From JBFGWM01 sp041588495 (GTDB taxonomy: Bacteria > Pseudomonadota > Gammaproteobacteria > Pseudomonadales > JBFGWM01): DNA of 16,182 nucleotides. The DNA lies in the NCBI GenBank assembly GCA_041588495.1, contig JBFGWM010000033.1, positions 1 through 16,182 on the forward strand, written 5' to 3'. This document shows positions 7,635 to 14,294 of this stretch, one piece after another (the stretch's first letter is position 1; every line of letters begins with the position of its first letter). The notes under the pieces were generated by a model that had not been told where the DNA came from, did no database searches, and was given only the letters and a program-made list of their open reading frames with translations. The translations under genes were made by a program, and so were the position numbers.

Positions 7635-7661
7635 CGGTTTTTTACGAACAGGAAATAACCG
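7635..7661. repeat. Imperfect inverted repeat in the gap after the GGDEF gene
   Basis: CGGTTTTTT (7635-7643) pairs with AAATAACCG (7653-7661), eight of nine positions matching around a 9-nt loop. It contains the only T6 run between 7571 and 7730. The T-run is inside the stem instead of after it, so this is not a standard terminator. It could be an operator or part of the promoter region of the next gene. A second small hairpin (7575-7593, AGCCCTTG-CGT-CAAGGCCT, one mismatch) follows the GGDEF stop and lacks a T-tract. Confidence 0.3.
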
Positions 7662-7730
7662 CCTGCCTGGGCCAGAATGATTCTCCTGACCCCGGATTCT
7701 GCCCACGACCTTCCCCGAGGAGACTGCAAG

Positions 7731-8903
7731 ATGCCACGCCGCCTGTCCGCCCTGCTCCTGTTTGCCTGCGCATGTCTTCCGGCCCCTTCCGTGGCGGCGC
7801 AATTCGAGCAGGTCATCGGCTATTCCACCAAAACCGGGTTCCGCGCCGTGTTTGCATGGCAGGCGGACCAGTCCGTCGCGGGCATCGTGGAATACTCGGT
7901 CGACGGCGGCGAGGCGAGAACCGCGCGCCCTCTTGCAGGCGCGCCCGACACCGCGCAAATGGCCGTCGTGGACGGCTTTGAGCCGGGCCAGAGGATCAGC
8001 TATCGAATTCGCGATCAACTGGGCGGCACCACGTCGGCAGAGCGCACATTCGTCACCGGCAACGCGTACACGAGTTGGAATGGCAGCGCCTACACGCTCA
8101 ATGCACTGGTGCAACTGGACTCCGAAGCCCTGCCGGACGGCATACCCTGGGACCAGGGGCTGGGTGATCTCGCTGCCGGCATCCGTATCATGTCAGAACG
8201 GCTCTATGACGCGATGGACGGCTACGCCCGCATGGGCATGGTGCTGGTCACGGACACAGTCCTGAACTATCCCCTGAATGTTCCATTCGGCGCCACGGCG
8301 AACCTGGGCAAGGCCGGCTGTGCACCGATGATGATGGACGGCACCGGCGCGGTCGGGCCCACGGTGGCCGACTTCCTCGTACAAACCAGCATTCCGTTTG
8401 ACAGCCACACCTACGGTGGCTGGATGATCGACAATCCCTGTATCGGCTTTTACATCGGCCGCGTCGGTCAACTGGTGACCCCCTGGCAGGACGACCTACA
8501 CCTCGGTTACGTCATGACCCACGAACTGATGCACTATGCGTTCAACGCCCCGGACCTTTACTCGTTGAACAGTGACGCGGACTGCAAGAATCTCGACTGG
8601 GACGGTTCGCTGATGTACAACGAGGGCGGCTGGAACGGCTCGCGCTGGGAACTCACCGAACTGGATCGCAATGAATCCGCCACCCCCTGTAACCACGGCA
8701 CTCAGCCCTACACCTGGGATGCCCTTCGCGAACGCTACGTCCGGGTGCCCGGAGCCGCCACGCCGCAGCACATCGTCGACACCGCAGCGCGCGGCAATAC
8801 CACCGGTGGCGCGCTGGAAATCTGGGTTCTCGACAACAACCCGGCCGGCTCCCGGCTTTGCCGCATCGGCACCCAGGACTGTTTCGAGTCCGGCACGCAG
8901 TAA
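7731..8903 (+). CDS. Secreted HEXXH metalloprotein with FN3-like N-terminal domain
   Basis: A 390-residue protein that I do not recognise as a named family. Residues 1-23 form a signal peptide (RR, hydrophobic core, VAA before Q24). About 25-108 look like an all-beta, fibronectin-III-like domain ending in SAERTFVTG. The rest contains H264-E-L-M-H268, a zinc-binding motif. D275 six residues later and M295 in SLMYN resemble the third ligand and Met-turn of metzincins, although the spacing is one residue longer than HEXXHxxGxxH/D. Several Cys (around 202, 238, 285, 312 and near the C-terminus) would suit disulfides in the periplasm or outside. ATG at 7731 is preferred because AGGAG lies 8 nt upstream and a signal peptide follows. 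A secreted protease is likely; the substrate is unknown. Confidence 0.7.
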   Translation: MPRRLSALLLFACACLPAPSVAAQFEQVIGYSTKTGFRAVFAWQADQSVAGIVEYSVDGGEARTARPLAGAPDTAQMAVVDGFEPGQRISYRIRDQLGGTTSAERTFVTGNAYTSWNGSAYTLNALVQLDSEALPDGIPWDQGLGDLAAGIRIMSERLYDAMDGYARMGMVLVTDTVLNYPLNVPFGATANLGKAGCAPMMMDGTGAVGPTVADFLVQTSIPFDSHTYGGWMIDNPCIGFYIGRVGQLVTPWQDDLHLGYVMTHELMHYAFNAPDLYSLNSDADCKNLDWDGSLMYNEGGWNGSRWELTELDRNESATPCNHGTQPYTWDALRERYVRVPGAATPQHIVDTAARGNTTGGALEIWVLDNNPAGSRLCRIGTQDCFESGTQ

Positions 8904-8977
8904 CCCTCCGCTCGCGGGACGCCGTCGCCTGACCGGGGTTACCGTTCACCCCAGGCTTACGACCGCGTCGCTACCCC

Positions 8978-9769
8978 GTGTCTGACATCCTCCATCCCAT
9001 CCGCGCGTGGCGCCGACGCCGCCTGCGTCGGCGCGCCATCCCCGATGCCTGGGCGCCCTGGATCCAGGCACTGCCACTGGTACGCGATGTACCCGACGGC
9101 GACCGCGACGAACTGACCGGCCATCTGCAGATTCTGCTCGCCGAGAAACGGTTTTTCGGCTGCGGTGGCCTTGCCGTGGATGAACAGGTGCGGGTGACAA
9201 TCGCGGCCCAGGCTGCCGTCCTGTTGCTGCATCGCAATGCAGAACCCTTCCCCAGCCTGCGCAGTATCCTGGTCTACCCCGATGCCTTCCGGGCGCCGGT
9301 CGAGGAGTGGTCGGACGACGGCTGGGTGGTGACCGAGGGCACCGAGGTCCGCTCCGGCGAGGCCAGCGAGTTCGGACAGGTGGTGCTGTCCTGGGCGGAT
9401 ATCTGCGATGACATCCGCAACCCGGGAGGTGGGGCCAACGTGGTCCTCCACGAGTTCGCGCACCACCTGGACCTCGAGAACGGCGCTCTTGACGGCACCC
9501 CGCGCCTGGCCGGCCCCCAGGCGGCAAGGAACTGGGCCACAACAATGGCTGCCGCATACCAGGCGCTGCAGGATGCGGTGGACGCGGGCCGCGAGGACGG
9601 AGTCCTCGACCCCTATGCCGCCGAGGACCCGAGCGAGTTCTTCGCCGTACTCGTGGAAACCTTTTTCGACGCGCCGGTGGGGCTCCGGGACCACCATCCC
9701 GACCTTTACGCGTGCCTGTCAGGGTACTTTGGCCAGGACCCCGCAAGCTGGACGGCCGGGCGTTCATGA
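8978..9769 (+). CDS. mtfA: MtfA-type zinc-dependent peptidase (M90 family)
   Basis: A 263-residue protein that matches MtfA along its length. The zinc motif is H158-E-F-A-H162 followed by HLDLENGALDG. E220 in PSEFFAVLVETFF lies 61 residues after E159, close to the spacing of the third ligand in E. coli MtfA. The C-terminal pattern PDLYACLSGYFGQDP is typical of the family. In E. coli MtfA is a cytosolic aminopeptidase-like protein that binds the repressor Mlc and so affects glucose PTS expression; whether Mlc exists here cannot be judged. No signal peptide is seen, and the Arg-rich start (residues 10-19) is common in the family. The GTG at 8978 has no good Shine-Dalgarno sequence. It lies 74 nt after the secreted HEXXH gene, and a hairpin follows its stop. 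Confidence 0.9.
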   Translation: MSDILHPIRAWRRRRLRRRAIPDAWAPWIQALPLVRDVPDGDRDELTGHLQILLAEKRFFGCGGLAVDEQVRVTIAAQAAVLLLHRNAEPFPSLRSILVYPDAFRAPVEEWSDDGWVVTEGTEVRSGEASEFGQVVLSWADICDDIRNPGGGANVVLHEFAHHLDLENGALDGTPRLAGPQAARNWATTMAAAYQALQDAVDAGREDGVLDPYAAEDPSEFFAVLVETFFDAPVGLRDHHPDLYACLSGYFGQDPASWTAGRS

Positions 9770-9790
9770 TCAAAGCTTCCTGACAGGCGT

Positions 9791-9810
9791 GCGGCTCCGG
9801 GGGAGCCCGC
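9791..9810 (+). terminator. GC-rich hairpin after mtfA, possible terminator without T-tract
   Basis: GCGGCTCC (9791-9798), loop GGG, GGAGCCCGC (9802-9810): an 8-bp stem with one bulged base, about 22 nt after the mtfA stop. No T-run follows, so intrinsic termination would be weak. It may instead act as an RNA-stabilising 3' structure. Confidence 0.35.
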
Positions 9811-9871
9811 GGTGACCGGCCGGACGACCGATTGGACGATTTCCGGAGGGCCGGGCTGGCACCGGGGCGCA

Positions 9872-9900
9872 TTGATAGGACATCGCCAAGCGCTTAGGAT
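9872..9900 (+). promoter_or_regulatory. Sigma70-like promoter candidate before the mltD-like gene
   Basis: TTGATA (9872-9877), a 17-bp spacer and TAGGAT (9895-9900) form the best sigma70-like pair I see in the window. The caveat is that the predicted start near 9907 would leave out the AGGAG at 9901-9905 that serves the GTG start at 9916. The match may therefore be partly chance, or the transcript may have a very short leader. Confidence 0.35.
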
Positions 9901-9915
9901 AGGAGTTTTCCGGCA

Positions 9916-11568
9916 GTGAAAATTGCCGCGGGAGTCGACAGGGTGGTCAGGTTTTTTCAGAGGACGGCATTCCTCTTTCTCGTGGCACAGGTTTCCCTGG
10001 CACAGGCCACGGGTAACGCCAGCTCAATCGAATGGACCCCGAACGGTGACTCCGGCCAGGCCATGCGCCCGGCGCCGGAACTGTCGCGACCGGTATACTC
10101 CGACTTCCCGCGTTATCCCGAGCTGGAACCCGCAGTACAGTTCTGGGTGCGCGTGTTCGGCGTGTATTCCGAAAACCAGTCGCTGATTCACTCCTCGGTT
10201 TATCCGCAGAAAATCCTCACCGTGCTCGACTTCTCGTCGGCGGCAAAGCGGATGGACAAGCGTGCCCTGGCCCGCCACCGCAGCAAGTCCGAACGGGCGG
10301 CACGCGAGAAGTACAACGAACTGTTTCGCAGGCTGCACCTGAACCGCAACAAGCCCGAAAGCCTGAGCGGAGAGGAACTTCGAATCTACAAGCTTTTTGC
10401 GGACATCCCCGACCCGCGGCGCTTCAGCAAGGCACAGGGCACCGTGCGCAGCCAGCGCGGGCTCCATGAGCGCACCCGCAAGGCGCTCGAGGTGTCGGGA
10501 AAGTACCTTCCGGAAATGACCCGCACCTTTGCCAGTCACGGGCTGCCGACCCTCCTGACCCGGCTGCCGCTGGTGGAATCGAGTTTCAACGTGGAAGCCT
10601 ACTCCAAGGCCGGCGCCGCGGGCCTGTGGCAGTTCATTCCGTCGTCGGCGCGCAGTTACATGCGCCTCAACGAGATCGTCGATGACCGGCGTGATCCGTG
10701 GACCAGCACCGACGCCGCCGCCCGCCACCTCAAGGACGACTACGCGCTCCTGCAGGACTGGCCCCTGGCGATCACCGCCTACAACCACGGACGCGCCGGG
10801 GTGGCGCGTGGACTGCGCAAGGTCAACGGCAAGACCCTGCCTGACCTGGTGGCGCGCTACAAGTCGCGTCGATTCGGGTTTGCCTCGCGCAATTTTTACG
10901 CCGAGTTCCTGGCCGCCCTCGAGGTCGAACGCAACCGCGAGGTCTACTTCGGCCCGATCAAAGAGCGTGATCCGTTGCAGTACGAGATCGTGCGGACCAA
11001 GGACTACCTGAAATTCTCCACGTTGCGGATGCTGGCCGGTGCGCCCGACCCACTGTTCCGCAAGCTGAACCCCGCGTACAGCCGCGAGGTGGTGCTGGGC
11101 AAGCTCTACGTTCCACCGGGGCACGTCATCCGCGTTCCCAAGGGGGATGCCGCGCGGTTCCAGGCCAACTATGCCAAGCTCGATGCAAAGGAAAAGCACT
11201 CCAGCCAACGCCACTATTACGTACGCCACAGGGTGCGCCACGGTGAAACCGTATCCAGGATTGCCAGGCGTTACGGGGTGAGCGCGCGCTCCATCACCTC
11301 GGCCAACCAGTTACGCAGTGCGCATCGCATCCGCGTCGGACAGACCCTGAAAATTCCTCCCCGTGGCCGACCCGGCCGTCACGTGACCCAGGTCGCCAAG
11401 GCGCCGCAAAAAGACGGCTATCACATCCACCGCGTGCGTCGCGGGCAGAACCTGTGGACCATCGCCCGCCTGTACGGCGCCTCGCTGCAGGAGGTCCTCA
11501 AGGCCAACGGCCTGCGCAAGTCATCGGTCATCCACCCGGGCATGCGCATCCGCGTTCCCTCGACTTAG
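9916..11568 (+). CDS. mltD: MltD-like membrane-bound lytic transglycosylase with two LysM domains
   Basis: A 550-residue peptidoglycan-cleaving enzyme. The N-terminus has a signal peptide (about 1-31, hydrophobic AFLFLVAQVSLAQA) with no clear lipobox, so it is probably periplasmic rather than a lipoprotein like E. coli MltD. The SLT domain covers about 216-310: catalytic E221 in LPLVESSFN, then SKAGAAGLWQFIPSSA and ITAYNHGRAGV, all characteristic of family 1 transglycosylases. Two LysM peptidoglycan-binding domains follow, at about 437-484 (VRHGETVSRIARRYGVS) and 503-549 (VRRGQNLWTIARLYGAS). An extra N-terminal segment of about 170 residues precedes the SLT domain, rich in Arg/Lys, which is common in longer MltD relatives. 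The GTG start has AGGAG 10 nt upstream. The gene stands apart from its neighbours by 146 and 165 bp, so it is probably monocistronic. Confidence 0.92.
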   Translation: MKIAAGVDRVVRFFQRTAFLFLVAQVSLAQATGNASSIEWTPNGDSGQAMRPAPELSRPVYSDFPRYPELEPAVQFWVRVFGVYSENQSLIHSSVYPQKILTVLDFSSAAKRMDKRALARHRSKSERAAREKYNELFRRLHLNRNKPESLSGEELRIYKLFADIPDPRRFSKAQGTVRSQRGLHERTRKALEVSGKYLPEMTRTFASHGLPTLLTRLPLVESSFNVEAYSKAGAAGLWQFIPSSARSYMRLNEIVDDRRDPWTSTDAAARHLKDDYALLQDWPLAITAYNHGRAGVARGLRKVNGKTLPDLVARYKSRRFGFASRNFYAEFLAALEVERNREVYFGPIKERDPLQYEIVRTKDYLKFSTLRMLAGAPDPLFRKLNPAYSREVVLGKLYVPPGHVIRVPKGDAARFQANYAKLDAKEKHSSQRHYYVRHRVRHGETVSRIARRYGVSARSITSANQLRSAHRIRVGQTLKIPPRGRPGRHVTQVAKAPQKDGYHIHRVRRGQNLWTIARLYGASLQEVLKANGLRKSSVIHPGMRIRVPST

Positions 11569-11571
11569 ACC

Positions 11572-11589
11572 GGCCCGTTCGTCCGGGCC
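11572..11589 (+). terminator. GC hairpin just after the mltD-like stop
   Basis: GGCCCG (11572-11577), loop TTCGTC, CGGGCC (11584-11589): a perfect 6-bp stem 3 nt past the stop codon. No T-tract follows, so termination is uncertain. The remaining gap to 11733 shows no clear promoter. Confidence 0.35.
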
Positions 11590-11733
11590 CGCCTTCGCCA
11601 TCCGGCAGACTGCCCGGGCCCTGATGTCACCGCTGCACATCACGCCCGCCGCTTCCCGGATGCGGGACCGCGACCGCTATCCGGTCTAGGCTTGTCATTG
11701 TCGGCCCCGTAAACCTGGACGGTCCCGGAACAC

Positions 11734-13272
11734 ATGCCATCGGGAATATTCAACACGCTCGGCAACATCGGCATACAACTCCAGTTGCCGGTCCTGCTGC
11801 TGATGTTCCTCCTGCTGCTGCGCAACCCGCGCACCGAGTTCTCCTCGCTGCGCAATACCGTGCTCCTCTATTTTGCTGGGCTGGCGGGCCTGCTCGCGGC
11901 AGCGCCGATGATGCGCTTCGGATGGGTCGACAGCGGCGAGATCACCCGGCAGGTCTCAATCCTGCTGATCGGCCTCACGCTGATCCGCCTCGGCGGAATG
12001 ACGCTGTTCAGGGTATTGCTGCCGGGTACCGGCCTGGAGCCGCCCAGCATCCTTGAGGACCTGGTGGTCTTCGTCGCCTACATCATCTGGGGCATGGTCC
12101 GCCTTTCCTACATCGGCCTCGAACTCAGCAGCATCGTCACGACCTCGGCGGTCATCACCGCGGTGCTCGCGTTCTCCATGCAGGACACGCTGGGCAACAT
12201 CCTCGGCGGCATGGCCCTGCAACTCGACGACTCGATTCACGTCGGTGACTGGATACAGGTCGACGACGTGGTCGGGCGAATCGTGGACATCCGCTGGCGC
12301 TCCACCTCCGTGGAGACACGCAACTGGGAAACCGTGGTGATTCCCAACAGCATGCTGATGAAGACCAAGTTCCGGATTCTCGGCCGGCGCATCGACCAGG
12401 ACACCCAGTGGCGGCGCTGGATCTGGTTCAACGTGGGTTTCGAGGTCTCGCCAAGACGGGTCATGCGGGTGGTCGAGGAGGCCCTGTCCCGCGCCAACGT
12501 ACCGGCAGTTGCCAGCGATCCGCCGCCCAACTGCGTCACCATGGATATCAGTGACAGCTACGTACGCTACGCCGTGCGCTACTGGCTGACGGACCTGTTT
12601 GTCGACGATCCCACGGACTCTGCCATCCGCAGCCGGATCCACGCGGCCCTCAAGCGCGCCAACATCCCTTTCGCCCTGCCGACACAGTCCATGCACATGA
12701 TCAAGAAGGGCGAAAAACTCGAAACCCGCGAGAAGGTGCGCAATATCCATCACCGGGTGGAGACCATGCGCCGGGTGGCGCTGTTCTCAAGCCTCAGCGC
12801 GGAGGAACTGGAAAAAGTCGCCGAGAACCTCTCGTTCGCGCCGTTTGTCGCCGGCGATGTCGTGACACCGCAGGGCACCATCGCCCACTGGCTGTATATC
12901 CTGGTCGACGGCAGCGTGGAGGTGGTGCTCGACACGGAAAGCGGCCAGCGCCGTTCGCTGGCTCGCATCGATGCCGGCGGCAGGGACAGCGTGTTCGGAG
13001 AGATGGGCCTGCTCACCGGGGCGCCCCGCTCGGCGAGCGTCGTCGCGCTGACCGACGTCGAGTGCTACCGGCTCGACAAGGCCGGCTTTGAGGCCGTCCT
13101 GCACGCCCGCCCGGCGATCGCCGACGAAATCTCGCATATCATCTCGGCGCGGGAAGCCGATCTTTCCGCGGCGCGCGACGACCTCGACCAACAGGCCCGG
13201 GCGCGCCTCCACGAAAACCAGCACCAGGAGTTGCGCACCCGGATCCGGCGTTTTTTCGGTTTGGACCCGTGA
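11734..13272 (+). CDS. MscS-type channel with C-terminal cyclic-nucleotide-binding domain
   Basis: A 512-residue inner-membrane channel. About four hydrophobic helices (residues about 15-32, 43-60, 70-95, 108-135) are followed by the MscS pore helix and beta domain at about 139-216 (AFSMQDTLGNILGGMALQLD, VGDWIQVDDVVGRIVDI, VVIPNSMLM), then the rest of the MscS vestibule to about 330. A cNMP-binding domain spans about 350-470: FGEMGLLTGAPRSASV holds E423 and R432, the residues that contact ribose and cyclic phosphate in CNBDs, so ligand binding looks intact. A charged helix rich in Gln/Arg ends the protein. This is the architecture of the bacterial cyclic-nucleotide-gated (bCNG) subset of MscS proteins, which generally respond weakly or not at all to tension. 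Ligand identity (cAMP or cGMP) is not readable. The start at 11734 has only a weak GGA upstream. A GTG overlaps the stop but opens no credible gene. Confidence 0.93.
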   Translation: MPSGIFNTLGNIGIQLQLPVLLLMFLLLLRNPRTEFSSLRNTVLLYFAGLAGLLAAAPMMRFGWVDSGEITRQVSILLIGLTLIRLGGMTLFRVLLPGTGLEPPSILEDLVVFVAYIIWGMVRLSYIGLELSSIVTTSAVITAVLAFSMQDTLGNILGGMALQLDDSIHVGDWIQVDDVVGRIVDIRWRSTSVETRNWETVVIPNSMLMKTKFRILGRRIDQDTQWRRWIWFNVGFEVSPRRVMRVVEEALSRANVPAVASDPPPNCVTMDISDSYVRYAVRYWLTDLFVDDPTDSAIRSRIHAALKRANIPFALPTQSMHMIKKGEKLETREKVRNIHHRVETMRRVALFSSLSAEELEKVAENLSFAPFVAGDVVTPQGTIAHWLYILVDGSVEVVLDTESGQRRSLARIDAGGRDSVFGEMGLLTGAPRSASVVALTDVECYRLDKAGFEAVLHARPAIADEISHIISAREADLSAARDDLDQQARARLHENQHQELRTRIRRFFGLDP

Positions 13273-13699
13273 GTAACAACCGGCAGGCACCCCTGCCCGG
13301 GCTTCTGCTCACGGACGCGGGCCCCGCCATTCGCGCCGCAGCCGGATTCAAGGGCCCAACCCCGCCATCAGTCCGGGTGATCGGGAATGAGCGGTTGGAT
13401 TCCGCGCATGAGCGGTCACTTACCGAACGGCAACCGTCCTTCGTCGTCCGATAGTGACGCACCGTGGTACTTGTACAAAAGTCCACGACCGTTTCCCAAA
13501 AATCCCACCGGGATTGGACAAAAGTTCAGGCAACCCGCTGCAAGTAACTGAAATTTGGCGCACATTCCGGCTCCACCAGGGATCGCCGGCGCGCCGCAGA
13601 ATTCTCTGTAGGTGGCGGCAAAACTGGCATGCATTTCGCTCGGTAATCCAGCGAGGGAGCAGTGATTCGCGGCTCGATCTTTTTGCACCGGGAGGCCAG
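13273..13699. other. 427-bp gene-free region with repeats
   Basis: No convincing gene is found on either strand. From about 13450 the DNA is less GC-rich than its surroundings. It holds a spaced direct repeat, TTGTACAAAAGTCCA (13471-13485) and TTGGACAAAAGTTCA (13514-13528), 13 of 15 identical and 43 bp apart. The first copy overlaps a near-palindrome ACTTGTACAAAAGT. A small hairpin, AATCCC-ACC-GGGATT (13501-13515), lies between the copies. The region ends in the GGGAGG ribosome site of the HicB-like gene. It may be the control region of that gene or a remnant of an insertion. Confidence 0.5.
13471..13528. repeat. Spaced direct repeat flanking a 6-bp hairpin
   Basis: The two 15-bp copies start at 13471 and 13514, 43 bp apart (about four helix turns), on the same side of the DNA. 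The second overlaps the right arm of AATCCC-ACC-GGGATT by two bases. A regulator binding both copies would sit about 170-230 bp before the HicB-like start. Confidence 0.45.
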
Positions 13700-14101
13700 A
13701 TGATTCTGCACTACAAGGGATTCGACAGTTGCGTGGCGTCCTGCGACCACGTCCACGTCATCTGCGGCGAGGTGATCGGGAAGCGCGATACCATCGTCTT
13801 TCAGGCCGGCAGCTTCAATGACCTCGAAAACACTTTCCGTGCCTCGGTCGAGGATTACCTCGCGACCTGCGTGCGGTTCGGGGTGGCCCCGGACATGACC
13901 CTGGTCAGGGGCGACCGGGCCCTTGCCGTGAACCTCAACTCCAGCCGCATCAAGCGCTGGCAGAAGGCCTGGGACCAGGCCGGCATCATCGAAAAATTCC
14001 GCCAGGCCGCGAGGCGCGCCGAGGAAATCGCCGAACTCGAGGCCACCTGCGAACCGCTGCCCGGGACACAGGAGGCCGCCACCGGCCTTGTCTACGCCTA
14101 G
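13700..14101 (+). CDS. HicB-like protein (orphan, altered C-terminus)
   Basis: A 133-residue protein whose first 60 residues follow the HicB antitoxin fold pattern: HYKGFDS at the start, CGEVIGKRDTIVFQAGS, then LENTFRASVEDYLATCVRFG, matching the family's YKGY / GxVxGixDxixFeG / dDYLaxCxxxG. The part after residue 65 differs: instead of the usual KFNLRxPPELH ribbon-helix-helix, it has ALAVNLNSSRIKRWQKAWD and a helical, Glu/Ala-rich tail. Several Cys in the first 55 residues are unusual. No HicA-like toxin is found upstream or downstream, so this is not a visible toxin-antitoxin pair. ATG at 13700 is chosen because GGGAGG lies 4 nt upstream and the fold begins there; the reading frame stays open for 82 codons before it, but those codons do not look like protein. 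DNA binding is possible but unproven. Confidence 0.7.
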   Translation: MILHYKGFDSCVASCDHVHVICGEVIGKRDTIVFQAGSFNDLENTFRASVEDYLATCVRFGVAPDMTLVRGDRALAVNLNSSRIKRWQKAWDQAGIIEKFRQAARRAEEIAELEATCEPLPGTQEAATGLVYA

Positions 14102-14109
14102 GCGCCCTG

Positions 14110-14145
14110 CCGCCCGTCATTCCACCTGGTGATCCAGCCGGGCGG
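14110..14145 (+). terminator. Inverted repeat after the HicB-like gene
   Basis: CCGCCCG (14110-14116) pairs with CGGGCGG (14139-14145) around a 22-nt loop that holds its own CTGG-TGAT-CCAG stem. The structure starts 8 nt after the stop. There is no T-run, so it is a weak terminator candidate. The rest of the 193-bp gap before the antiporter contains CTAT-CCTGA-ATAG (14232-14244) but no clear promoter pair. Confidence 0.3.
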
Positions 14146-14294
14146 CCAGCTTCAACCGCTTTCGGGCGGGGATGCGCACGCCGGGGAATGCGCTCCGCTG
14201 GCGATCTCATGCGGCCCGCATCGTGGATTGTCTATCCTGAATAGTCCGCCCCCGACCCTCCGGACGGGAGCGATGAACCAGGACCGGAAGTCCC

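Noticed and set aside
7677..7730. Earlier start for the secreted HEXXH protein
   Set aside because: It would put 18 polar residues before the signal peptide; AGGAG and the signal peptide both support the ATG at 7731.
7764..7775. Possible lipobox (LFAC) in the secreted HEXXH protein
   Set aside because: Phe at the -2 position and the Cys lying inside the hydrophobic core make it a poor lipobox; VAA before Q24 is a better signal peptidase I site.
13269..13454. 61-codon frame starting with GTG over the stop of the MscS-CNBD gene
   Set aside because: The GTGA overlap looks like coupling, but no ribosome site of its own, no recognisable fold and low-complexity composition are seen.
13454..13699. 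82-codon upstream extension of the HicB-like gene
   Set aside because: The HicB fold starts exactly at the ATG at 13700, which has its own GGGAGG; the upstream residues are Arg/Pro/Ser-rich and look like translated noncoding DNA.
13273..14294. HicA toxin partner for the HicB-like protein
   Set aside because: No frame on either strand shows the HicA GSHxxF-type pattern or a 55-90 residue double-stranded-RNA-binding-like fold.
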